Assembly: GCF_029266855.1 (NCBI RefSeq)
Contig: NZ_JAQSWB010000012.1
Coordinates: 1-56,736 of the forward strand
Reading direction: 5' to 3'
DNA from: Fluviicola sp.
GTDB lineage: Bacteria; Bacteroidota; Bacteroidia; Flavobacteriales_D; Crocinitomicaceae
DNA: 56,736 bases
Below, piece after piece: positions 9,854-18,671 of the stretch (positions are counted from its first letter, which is position 1; each line of letters opens with the position of its first letter). Under the pieces are notes generated by a model. That model was given only the letters and a program-made list of their open reading frames with translations. It did not search any database and had not been told where the DNA came from. Position numbers and translations under genes: made by a program.

Positions 9854-9916
9854 CTATGTGCTCTATGTGAACTATGTGGTTTATTTTTAACCACAATAGA
9901 TACATAGAACACATAG
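9854..9916. repeat. Long imperfect inverted repeat
   Basis: Two arms built from repeated ctatgtg/cacatag units (9854-9880 and 9891-9916) surround an AT-rich centre, giving a long hairpin in either transcript. It lies in the 255-nt spacer between the stop of the flotillin-like gene and the start of the methyltransferase gene. Similar tatgtg-type repeats are, as I recall, common between genes in Bacteroidota. Confidence 0.65.
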
Positions 9917-9997
9917 GAGATAATTAATCAGTTTGAATAATGGGACACTTTACCGAGTGTAAAACATAAACCCCGATTAATTGTGCCCACTTTCTTT

Positions 9998-11968
9998 CTA
10001 CAATTCAGTTTTACCCAAAGTACCGGATGGTTTCGGTTTCTCTGGTTTTGTAATTCTTCTTGCGATTTCCGGAGTTTTCTTTTCCGGATCCATCATCTCC
10101 ATCAATTTAAGACCCAATAGTCCGTCCATTGCAGAGCCTCCTGCTTGTCCGTTTCCACCGATCAGGACATCCGGGATCAGCTTGATATTTCCTTTCGATA
10201 ATTCTTCTGTGATCTTGTAGCGTGTGAAGTTTTCACCACCCAGAGCTTTCACCGCCAATTCATAGGCTTCAGCTGTAGATTTACCAATTGCTAAAATCTT
10301 ACTCGCTTCCGCAGAACCGGTTTTCGAAATACGTTCAGCTTCTGCGTCTGCTTTCAGTTTCACCGCTTCCGAATCTGCTTTCGCTCTGGCGCGAGTTGAC
10401 TCCGCTTCAGCAAGTGCACGCATTTTCGTCGCTTCTGCCTCTGCTCCAACGGCCAATTTCACCCCGGATGCATCTCCCTCGGCTTTCTTTACCGTTGCAT
10501 TTGCCGTTCGTTCTGCGATTTCCACACTTTGCTGCGCTTTTACGATATCCTTTTGCATATCTGCAATGGCAGTTTCCTTTTCCATCCCCTGGCGCGTTTC
10601 CTGTGCCTGCTTTTGAGTTTCATAAGTCACTTTTTGCTCTTCTGCCAGCTTTCTATCTGTCAAAGTCTTCATCAACGACTCCGGTGGAACAATGTCACCG
10701 ATTAAGGTGTCCACCGCATTCACATTGTATTCATCCAATACTTTCTTGATGTGTGCTTTAGCAGATTCCTGTCTTTCCTTACGTGTTGACAAGAATGCAA
10801 TTACATCGCTATCCTGCGCCGAGTTACGGAAGTAGTTACCGATAGTCGGTTCCAAAACTTGCGAAACCAGGTTCACCATGTTTCCGAAACGTGCAATCAC
10901 TTTCGGTGCTTCAGTAGTAGGCACGTGTATGATTTGCGAAACATCTAAGTTGAATGGGAAACCATCTTTCGAACGAACGGTAATCGTAGATAAGTTCTTA
11001 TCCAAGTTATGTGATTCGCTGCGTGCCTGTGCCCAATTCAATACCAGATTTGTCGTTGGAACCAACTCTACCTTCATAGTATATTTATTGATTGGGTATT
11101 TACCCGGCCCAAATGGTTCCGACCAAACACCTTTGCTTCCTTTTTCAACGATGTTTCCATGTTTGAAATCAATCCCGGTTAAATCTTTTCCATCACCACC
11201 GATGTAAGAAATTACTACACCAACGTATCCAATAGGTATTTCTGTCATTGGAGTTTCTTCCACTTGAACTGCCCATGGATTTAGGTTGTAAGAACCCGCC
11301 AAAATAACGGTTGGTTGCAAACCTCTATTCCCATTCAAATCCAGGAATTTATCGAAATCTTGAAAATTGTTGTGCCCTTCAACCACTCGACCAGCAATTT
11401 GACCAGCTTCCACCGGTTGACCATCCAAAGTGGTAACAATTCCCACCATGCTTTCCTGAATCCGTACCATGTCTGTTACCGAAATCTGGAAAAGCATTGT
11501 ATTGACACGGTAAGAACCGGCTGTCATGAAATTTGTTTGACGACCGCGTTGTCCCTGGTTCATCAGGAACATATTTGCATCCTGGAAGTTATCGCATTCC
11601 ACTTTTCTGCCCAGGATGTTTCCCGTCGGAATTTCAGCTCCATCTTTTGAAAGCACCAATCCGATCTTTCCTTCCGGGATAACTGTAAATTGTTCCATCG
11701 TAATCTCGTACTGCCAAACCCACATTCCGAAATACAATCCCGGAGCTAAGGTTTTAGCCTGGAAACCTGCTTCCCCATTTGTTGCAACAATTCGACCGTC
11801 CGGAAGTTCTTTATTTGCCCCGAACAACACGAATTTCTTCGTAACTAAGCCAATCCGGTCTTCGGGAACTATCACCATTCCGAATAAGAATCTTAAAATA
11901 AATTTGTAGAGTACCAAACAAAGCACCACCACAATTACCCACCAATAGGTTTGTAAAAAATGTACCAT
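9998..11968 (-). CDS. Flotillin-like SPFH-domain membrane protein
   Basis: About 656 residues from the ATG at 11968 (reading on to a TTG at 11980 adds four residues and looks less likely). One membrane segment near the N-terminus (YWWVIVVVLCLVLYKFILRF), then a long SPFH/band-7 region, then an Ala/Glu/Lys-rich coiled coil (roughly 460-600) with repeats such as AEAEATKMRALAEAESTRAR, and a short Pro/Lys-rich tail. Flotillins scaffold membrane microdomains as large oligomers. Apparently a single-gene unit. Other SPFH families are possible, but the long coiled coil favours flotillin. Confidence 0.85.
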   Translation of the reverse strand: MVHFLQTYWWVIVVVLCLVLYKFILRFLFGMVIVPEDRIGLVTKKFVLFGANKELPDGRIVATNGEAGFQAKTLAPGLYFGMWVWQYEITMEQFTVIPEGKIGLVLSKDGAEIPTGNILGRKVECDNFQDANMFLMNQGQRGRQTNFMTAGSYRVNTMLFQISVTDMVRIQESMVGIVTTLDGQPVEAGQIAGRVVEGHNNFQDFDKFLDLNGNRGLQPTVILAGSYNLNPWAVQVEETPMTEIPIGYVGVVISYIGGDGKDLTGIDFKHGNIVEKGSKGVWSEPFGPGKYPINKYTMKVELVPTTNLVLNWAQARSESHNLDKNLSTITVRSKDGFPFNLDVSQIIHVPTTEAPKVIARFGNMVNLVSQVLEPTIGNYFRNSAQDSDVIAFLSTRKERQESAKAHIKKVLDEYNVNAVDTLIGDIVPPESLMKTLTDRKLAEEQKVTYETQKQAQETRQGMEKETAIADMQKDIVKAQQSVEIAERTANATVKKAEGDASGVKLAVGAEAEATKMRALAEAESTRARAKADSEAVKLKADAEAERISKTGSAEASKILAIGKSTAEAYELAVKALGGENFTRYKITEELSKGNIKLIPDVLIGGNGQAGGSAMDGLLGLKLMEMMDPEKKTPEIARRITKPEKPKPSGTLGKTEL

Positions 11969-12143
11969 AAAGTATAACAATTAAGTAATAGAAAGTTCTA
12001 TTCAGATAAGAAGCTTAAGGGAGTTGGCGGTTTTCACTATAAGCAGCAATCGAACGATTACATTCACGGAGTAAATGTATAGAATGTGTAATATCTACAT
12101 CTATTTTTAGAAAGTTTTTATAAACACCGACTATTTATTTGAC

Positions 12144-12177
12144 AAAAAAAAGGCTTCCAATTTCTTGAAAGCCTTTT
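12144..12177 (-). terminator. Intrinsic terminator of the ATP synthase operon
   Basis: On the minus strand, starting 18 nt after the atpG stop, a stem of AAAAGGCTT (12169-12177) with AAGCCTTTT (12148-12156) is followed by a T run (down to 12144). This is a standard Rho-independent terminator placed at the end of the operon. Confidence 0.88.
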
Positions 12178-12194
12178 ACTTCGTATTTTATTCT

Positions 12195-13070
12195 TTAACC
12201 GTTCAATGCTTCCGCACCACCCACGATCTCTAAGATTTCGTTTGTAATTGCTGCCTGACGTGCTTTGTTGTAGCTTAACTTCAAACTGCGTTGTAGTTCC
12301 TTCGCATTATCCGTTGCTTTGTGCATTGCCGTCATACGAGCACCGTGTTCAGATGCATTTGAATCTAACAATGCTTTGAACAATTGTATTTTCAATGATT
12401 TCGGGATCAACTCTTCAACGATCTCTTCTTTTGAAGGTTCGAAGATGTAATCTCCGGCTTGCTTATCATCTTTTTGCTCTGTCGGTACGATCGGCAACAA
12501 TTGCTCTTCACGCACTAACTGGGAAGCTGCATTGATAAAGCTATTGTAGATCACTACTACTTTATCAAATCTGTTTTCCAAAAATGCTTTCATTGCATAA
12601 TCCGCAATAACAGAAACCTTTCCGAATGACAATTCAGCAAAGATATCTTCCGAGATTCCGGTACCGGAAATATCGAAGTACATATCTGAACGCTTGAAAG
12701 CATCTTTCGCTTTTTTTCCCAAGCAAAGAAGACTCACGTCTGCATTCGAATACTCTTCGGTAATTGCAAGATTCACCCGTTTGATGATGTTGTTATTGAA
12801 ACCACCACACAATCCGCGATTGGAAGTAATTGCGATAATCAATACCTTTTCAACCGGACGTGAAGCAGCCAATGCATTTTCCGAAATATCCAACGAAGCT
12901 GTCAAATTACCCAGGATCTCCTGCAATTTTTCAGCATACGGACGCATTTGAGTAATTGCATCCTGTGCACGCTTTAATTTTGCAGCAGAAACCATCTTCA
13001 TTGCAGAGGTAATCTGCATCGTAGATCCTACTGAAGTAATTCGATTTCGTATTTCCTTTAAATTAGCCAT
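12195..13070 (-). CDS. atpG: ATP synthase gamma subunit
   Basis: 291 residues, usual length. The central rotor shaft linking the c-ring to the alpha/beta hexamer. The conserved N-terminal helix (RNRITSVGSTMQITSAMKMV) and C-terminal helix (EHGARMTAMHKATDNA ... ARQAAITNEILEIVGGAEAL) are both clear, with ITSNRGLCGGFN near residue 80. Last gene of the operon; separated from atpA by an inserted S23-type gene, whereas atpA and atpG are normally adjacent. A terminator follows. Confidence 0.98.
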   Translation of the reverse strand: MANLKEIRNRITSVGSTMQITSAMKMVSAAKLKRAQDAITQMRPYAEKLQEILGNLTASLDISENALAASRPVEKVLIIAITSNRGLCGGFNNNIIKRVNLAITEEYSNADVSLLCLGKKAKDAFKRSDMYFDISGTGISEDIFAELSFGKVSVIADYAMKAFLENRFDKVVVIYNSFINAASQLVREEQLLPIVPTEQKDDKQAGDYIFEPSKEEIVEELIPKSLKIQLFKALLDSNASEHGARMTAMHKATDNAKELQRSLKLSYNKARQAAITNEILEIVGGAEALNG

Positions 13071-13074
13071 AGCT

Positions 13075-13107
13075 CTAATTAAGAATTAGGAATGAAGAAT
13101 GTAGAGA
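13075..13107. repeat. Flanking repeat, atpG side of the S23 gene
   Basis: The short spacer between the S23 stop and atpG is made of the units aattaagaat, taggaatgaagaat and gtagagat. The same units appear in the opposite orientation on the other side of the gene (13463-13498), giving an imperfect inverted flank. Confidence 0.6.
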
Positions 13108-13108
13108 T

Positions 13109-13462
13109 TTAATCTTGCGTATTTTTAATAATCGCGACTAACAACTTTACAATTTCCTCATTCAATTCAAATATTGTTTTATCAACTGCAGTGATTTCAG
13201 AATGAATTAACTCTAACCAATACTTTGTTTCGTCTGCTTCTTTCAATGCAATCCTAAGTTTATGCTTAAAATCTTTCTTGCTTTCTGCACGTTGAGCTTC
13301 TCTTATGTTCGCTCCGATACTAGTACCACTTCGAATCAATTGACCACTTAGTTCGTAATGTTTCTGGTCTTTTAAATTTAAACAGAACCGGATTACTAAC
13401 TGAGCGAAGAGAAAAGACTTGTCCTGAACCACAGAGTTAATTCTTAATTCAGACATGCTCAT
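13109..13462 (-). CDS. Four-helix-bundle (S23/IVS-type) protein inside the ATP synthase operon
   Basis: 117 residues, all helical. It matches the four-helix-bundle family first known from intervening sequences of 23S rRNA (S23) and related to the Avd accessory protein of diversity-generating retroelements. Typical marks: LVIRFCLNL, QLIRSGTSIGANIREAQRAE (53-72) and KDFKHKLRIALKEADETKYW. The molecular function is unknown. It sits between atpA and atpG in the same direction with 33- and 38-nt spacers, and is flanked by inverted AT-rich repeats that even continue into its first codons (gaattaagaattaa). It is not an ATP synthase subunit; insertion as a small mobile cassette is my inference. Confidence 0.88.
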   Translation of the reverse strand: MSMSELRINSVVQDKSFLFAQLVIRFCLNLKDQKHYELSGQLIRSGTSIGANIREAQRAESKKDFKHKLRIALKEADETKYWLELIHSEITAVDKTIFELNEEIVKLLVAIIKNTQD

Positions 13463-13498
13463 CTCTTCATTCTTAATTCTACATTCTTAATTCTATTA
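13463..13498. repeat. Flanking repeat, atpA side of the S23 gene
   Basis: Read on the minus strand this spacer is two tandem copies of a gaattaagaatg-type unit, the second followed by aagagat just before the S23 ATG. It is the inverted counterpart of 13075-13107 and overlaps the atpA stop codon. Confidence 0.6.
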
Positions 13499-15070
13499 AT
13501 ATTTCGAAGCGATCTCTTTCGCTACTTTTCCTAAAAGATCCGTGTCAGCATCTTCGTATTTTCCAGCTTTCAAACGAACTAAAACATCCGAATGTTTCGC
13601 CTCCAAGAAGTCTAAGTATTCTTTTTCGAATTCTTTTACTCTGCTTACAGGAACGTTTTGCATCAATCCTTTAGTACCAACATAGATAATAGCAATTTGC
13701 TTTTCTACCGGGTAAGGATCACCTTCACGCTGTTTCAGGATTTCTAAGTTACGTGCACCTTTGTCCAATACGGATTTAGTGGCTGCATCCAGGTCAGAAC
13801 CGAATTTAGCAAACGCTTCCAATTCGCGGTATTGTGCCTGATCCAGTTTCAAAGTACCTGCTACTTTCTTCATGGATTTAATTTGCGCGTTACCTCCTAC
13901 ACGAGATACCGAGATACCAACGTTAATTGCAGGACGGATACCGGCGTTGAATAAATCACCTTCCAGGAAGATCTGACCATCCGTAATCGAAATTACGTTT
14001 GTAGGAATGTACGCAGAAACGTCACCTGCCTGTGTTTCGATAATTGGAAGAGCTGTTAATGAACCACCACCTTTTACCAATCCTTTGATAGAATCAGGAA
14101 GGTCATTCATTTGTTTTGCGATGTTGTCATCAGCAATGATTTTCGCAGCACGCTCCAATAAACGGGAGTGAAGGTAGAAAACGTCACCAGGGTAAGCCTC
14201 ACGGCCCGGAGGACGACGTAGTAACAAAGAAACCTCACGGTAAGCAACTGCTTGCTTGGAAAGGTCATCAAATACGATCAATGCAGGACGTCCTGAATCA
14301 CGGAAGAACTCACCAATTGCAGCACCAGTCATTGGAGCATAAAATTGCATTGGAGCCGGATCAGAAGCATTTGCAGCAACGATTACTGTGTAAGCCATTG
14401 CACCAGCATCTTCTAATTTCTTAACTATACCTGCAACCGTTGAACCTTTTTGTCCTATTGCTACATAGATACAGAAAACAGGTTCTCCACGGTCATAAAA
14501 TTCTTTTTGATTGATAATTGCATCGATCGCAACAGTTGTTTTTCCTGTTTGACGGTCACCAATGATCAACTCACGTTGTCCGCGACCAATCGGAATCATT
14601 GCATCGATTGCCTTGATACCTGTTTGAAGAGGCTCAGTAACCGGCTGACGGAAGATAACTCCCGGAGCTTTACGCTCGATCGGCATTTCATACAACTGTC
14701 CTGAGATAGGTCCTTTACCGTCGATTGGGTTACCGATAGTATCCACAACACGACCAACCATTCCTTCACCAACGTTTACAGAAGCAATGCGGTTTAAGCG
14801 TTTTACGGTATCTCCTTCTTTTACTCCGGAAGAGCGACCCAATAATACCACACCTACGTTGTCTTCTTCCAGGTTCAAAGCAATTCCTTGAAGAGCTCCT
14901 TCGAACTCAACCAATTCACCGTATTGAACACCTTTCAATCCGTAAACGCGAGCGATACCATCACCGATCTGTAATACTGTACCTACTTCCTGCAATTCAG
15001 CTTCCGAACGGAAACCTGCCAATTGCTCTCTTAAAATCGCAGAAACTTCTGCTGGTTTAACATCTGCCAT
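13496..15070 (-). CDS. atpA: ATP synthase alpha subunit
   Basis: 524 residues. Non-catalytic nucleotide-binding subunit of the F1 hexamer. P-loop GDRQTGKT (171-178), Walker B region [17 protein letters not shown], and the alpha-type sequence [27 protein letters not shown] are all present. It follows atpH after a 114-nt spacer containing two hairpins, the longest gap in the operon. The catalytic partner atpD is not in this window. Confidence 0.99.
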   Translation of the reverse strand: MADVKPAEVSAILREQLAGFRSEAELQEVGTVLQIGDGIARVYGLKGVQYGELVEFEGALQGIALNLEEDNVGVVLLGRSSGVKEGDTVKRLNRIASVNVGEGMVGRVVDTIGNPIDGKGPISGQLYEMPIERKAPGVIFRQPVTEPLQTGIKAIDAMIPIGRGQRELIIGDRQTGKTTVAIDAIINQKEFYDRGEPVFCIYVAIGQKGSTVAGIVKKLEDAGAMAYTVIVAANASDPAPMQFYAPMTGAAIGEFFRDSGRPALIVFDDLSKQAVAYREVSLLLRRPPGREAYPGDVFYLHSRLLERAAKIIADDNIAKQMNDLPDSIKGLVKGGGSLTALPIIETQAGDVSAYIPTNVISITDGQIFLEGDLFNAGIRPAINVGISVSRVGGNAQIKSMKKVAGTLKLDQAQYRELEAFAKFGSDLDAATKSVLDKGARNLEILKQREGDPYPVEKQIAIIYVGTKGLMQNVPVSRVKEFEKEYLDFLEAKHSDVLVRLKAGKYEDADTDLLGKVAKEIASKY

Positions 15071-15137
15071 GTTTTTCTTTTTTTATGAGAATTTCAATTT
15101 GCTTTTTGCTTTCTCAATTTCTTTATTTTCTCAATGT

Positions 15138-15177
15138 ATCAGCTTGTGAGCTGATCGAAATCGAAAGCTACGCTTTC
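15138..15177 (-). promoter_or_regulatory. Two hairpins in the atpH-atpA spacer
   Basis: Two short stem-loops: ATCAGCT/AGCTGAT with a 4-nt loop (15138-15155) and GAAAGC/GCTTTC with a 3-nt loop (15163-15177). They lie right after the atpH stop in the 114-nt gap before atpA. No T run follows directly, so they may mark mRNA processing or stability rather than termination. Confidence 0.45.
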
Positions 15178-15184
15178 TCTTCTC

Positions 15185-15718
15185 TTACCTTGTTAAACGT
15201 TGTTTTAACTTATTAATTTGCGATGCTACTGAAGCATCAATTTGAGTATCACCCATACGAACGATAAAACCTCCGATCAAATCTGCATCTATTTTCTCAG
15301 TCAACTCTACAGTACCTGTAATGGAAGCCTGAACTTTAGAAACAATTTCCTTTTTTACTTTATCATCCAGTTTTTGAGCACTGATCAATGTTACCGGAAC
15401 AATTCCCTGATGCGCCTTCAAAAGTACATCAAATGAACTAGCTATTTGTGACAAATATGCCTCACGACCATTTTTCACGATCAAATCCACAAACAAATTC
15501 GTTAATTGATCAAACTGATCAAATATTGCATTCAATACAGAAAGCTTTTTGTCTGCTTTTACAACCGGGCTTTGAAGCATCAATTCCAATTCCGGATTTT
15601 CAGCACAAACAGTGGCCATGTATTTCATATCTGCCGCCACAGCATCCAGCTTGTTTTGTTCAATCGCAAGATCCAACAAAGCTTGTGCGTAACGGGAAGC
15701 TGATTTCGAAATCTTCAT
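15185..15718 (-). CDS. atpH: ATP synthase delta subunit
   Basis: 177 residues, normal length for the peripheral stalk subunit that ties the b subunits to the top of F1. N-terminal helical domain (SKSASRYAQALLDLAIEQNK) and the C-terminal motif DADLIGGFIVRMGDTQIDASVASQINKL are characteristic. Starts 9 nt after atpF, suggesting coupled translation. Confidence 0.97.
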   Translation of the reverse strand: MKISKSASRYAQALLDLAIEQNKLDAVAADMKYMATVCAENPELELMLQSPVVKADKKLSVLNAIFDQFDQLTNLFVDLIVKNGREAYLSQIASSFDVLLKAHQGIVPVTLISAQKLDDKVKKEIVSKVQASITGTVELTEKIDADLIGGFIVRMGDTQIDASVASQINKLKQRLTR

Positions 15719-15727
15719 TGCTATTGA

Positions 15728-16222
15728 TTAGTTCAAGTTAATATCACCTGCCATTTTCTCTGCCAAAGCCTTTTGCTTCTCATCTGAAGATAATTCTCCG
15801 CGAATGATTTTCTCAGCGATTTCCAAAGAGATTGCAGCAACCTGATTTTTCAACTCTGCAATTGCAGCTGTTTTCTCAGTGTTGATTGTTGCACGAGCTG
15901 ACTCAACGATCTTGTTTGCTTCTGTTTTCGCAGCATTTTTAGCATCCTCGACCATTTTCACAGCTGTTTCTTTAGCATCCTTCACGATTGCATCGCGTTC
16001 AGCACGAGCTTCTTTTAATAAATTCTCATTTGCAGCTTGTAACGCATGCATTTCAGCTTTCGTTTTTTCAGCCAATTCCAATGCATCTGAAATTTTTTGC
16101 TCACGTGCATTTACAGAAGTCAAGATCGGCTTCCAAATGAACTTCGTCAAAATAACAAGCAATAAAACGAACACTAAGCTCGTCCAAAAAAGTAATCCTA
16201 AATCCGGTGTAATTAACCCCAT
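15728..16222 (-). CDS. atpF: ATP synthase b subunit
   Basis: 164 residues: one N-terminal membrane helix (LGLLFWTSLVFVLLLVILTKFIW) followed by a long Ala/Glu/Lys-rich coiled coil and the conserved C-terminal segment ISLEIAEKIIRGELS. Peripheral stalk of F0. Separated from atpE by 75 nt holding a terminator-like hairpin, which may lower its expression relative to the c subunit. Confidence 0.97.
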   Translation of the reverse strand: MGLITPDLGLLFWTSLVFVLLLVILTKFIWKPILTSVNAREQKISDALELAEKTKAEMHALQAANENLLKEARAERDAIVKDAKETAVKMVEDAKNAAKTEANKIVESARATINTEKTAAIAELKNQVAAISLEIAEKIIRGELSSDEKQKALAEKMAGDINLN

Positions 16223-16253
16223 CTTATTTTTGTTTTAATTTTTCAATTGTTGT

Positions 16254-16293
16254 AAAAAAGGCTTGTTGCAACCAACCGTTACAACAAGCTTTT
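16254..16293 (-). terminator. Terminator-like hairpin directly after atpE
   Basis: On the minus strand, five bases past the atpE stop: an A tract, the arm GCTTGTTG (16289-16282), a 13-nt loop, the arm CAACAAGC (16268-16261), then C and six T (16260-16254). This has the form of an intrinsic terminator but lies inside the operon, so partial termination, raising atpE over the downstream genes, is the likely role. Confidence 0.7.
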
Positions 16294-16297
16294 CTAA

Positions 16298-17646
<1,349 letters not shown>

Positions 17647-17684
17647 CGCTTATTTATATTTAGATAAAACCCTAAATTTTGGCG

Positions 17685-17714
17685 CAAAGGTAGTGAATCT
17701 TTCAGAACCACCAA
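17685..17714 (-). promoter_or_regulatory. Promoter of the atpBEFHAG operon
   Basis: Minus strand: TACCTTTG at 17692-17685 matches the Bacteroidota -7 element TAnnTTTG, with TTG at 17714-17712 and a 19-nt spacer, as expected for the -33 element. Transcription would start near 17678, about 30 nt before atpB. Confidence 0.6.
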
Positions 17715-18047
17715 GAAAAAATTGCAAACAAATTCCGCATTCTTGGTAAAGAAAAATCCCTCATCGAAAAAAAATGATTTTCAGGGACTTGTTTTATACT
17801 TGGTTAAGGGCTTGTGAGCGGAAATATCTCCCTCAGATTTCGCAGGTTTTGATGTTGTCAACAAATTGAGAAACAGAATGAGGATGAGAACCGCAAAATA
17901 GTTTGAGAGGTTCTATTTGTGGTTATAAATTTCATCTCTAACACAAGGAATTCAGGAGAAAAACCTGCTCTTTAAGTTGCAAGTTCGCGATATTAGGTAC
18001 AGCCCTTTATTCCTGGTGAATCCAGGTGGTTTATATAAGTCTGTTTT
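17715..18047. other. Non-coding spacer upstream of the atpB promoter
   Basis: No gene seen. It contains copy B of the 30-bp repeat (17974-18003) followed by a small cctgg/ccagg hairpin. This gap and the separate atpB promoter suggest that sprE-atpZ-atpI-like and atpB-atpG can be transcribed separately. Confidence 0.5.
17974..18003. repeat. 30-bp intergenic repeat, copy B
   Basis: Identical over 30 nt to 7987-8016, same orientation. Like copy A, it lies within about 100 nt downstream of the stop of a minus-strand gene. A cctggtgaatccagg hairpin follows in this copy. Confidence 0.8.
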
Positions 18048-18416
18048 CTATGTTTTTCTAACCTTTAGCAACATCCAAACTGCTTGTATAAATAGCATGA
18101 TCACGAAAAAACTCATAAAATACCAAACAAACTCCTTAAAGGAATCTTTCCAAACGTACTTCACGATCAATACAAAGAAAAGAACCAAAATCATTTGAAT
18201 CGCCGTACCCAAAATAAAGCGCTGAGCTCTTGACTCGGCTGTTGCTTTAGATCCAGACATCATAATTGCCGTACTCGAAAAGAAAATTGCTAACAAACCA
18301 ATAATTCCGGCTATGTGATTTTGCGGAATATTCCAATTCCATTTAACTCCTACCAACACCAAATAAACAGCTGCAATTACAAATAATGACGCAAATGCGC
18401 CCAATCGTTTACTCAT
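18048..18416 (-). CDS. AtpI-like membrane protein
   Basis: 122 residues with four predicted membrane helices (AFASLFVIAAVYLVLVGV; HIAGIIGLLAIFFSSTAIMM; FILGTAIQMILVLFFVLIV; FVWYFMSFFVIMLFIQAVWM). Its position, overlapping the end of atpZ by 8 nt and preceding atpB, is that of AtpI-type ATP synthase assembly or ion-supply proteins. Sequence identity to AtpI is not certain by eye; the call rests on topology and location. Confidence 0.7.
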   Translation of the reverse strand: MSKRLGAFASLFVIAAVYLVLVGVKWNWNIPQNHIAGIIGLLAIFFSSTAIMMSGSKATAESRAQRFILGTAIQMILVLFFVLIVKYVWKDSFKEFVWYFMSFFVIMLFIQAVWMLLKVRKT

Positions 18417-18654
18417 CTTCTTTTTCTTTAGACATATTGATCACTTCCTTGATAATGATGTACATGGAAACTATCACTCCGGTAAGTGTACAAATCAAGG
18501 TATACATACTTCCACCCGGATTGAACTTCTTATCCAGCCATACGCCAAGGAAAGCCGTTGCGACTATCGTTCCTGCCATTTGAAAGGCAGCTCCGGTAAA
18601 TCGAATGTATGGTTTGATCTGTTTTTTAGGCTTGTTTTCCGGTTTTTCTTCCAT
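18409..18654 (-). CDS. atpZ: AtpZ/AtpI-family protein
   Basis: About 81 residues from the ATG at 18654 (a TTG at 18675 overlapping the sprE stop is a weaker alternative). Lys-rich N-terminus, then two membrane helices (AAFQMAGTIVATAFLGVWLD and YTLICTLTGVIVSMYIIIKEV) with the GVWLDKKF turn typical of small AtpZ-like proteins, thought to aid c-ring assembly or Mg2+/Ca2+ supply. It is 17 nt downstream of sprE and overlaps the next gene, so these three are probably cotranscribed. Confidence 0.85.
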   Translation of the reverse strand: MEEKPENKPKKQIKPYIRFTGAAFQMAGTIVATAFLGVWLDKKFNPGGSMYTLICTLTGVIVSMYIIIKEVINMSKEKEDE

Positions 18655-18671
18655 GATGCTTCTTATTTGAA

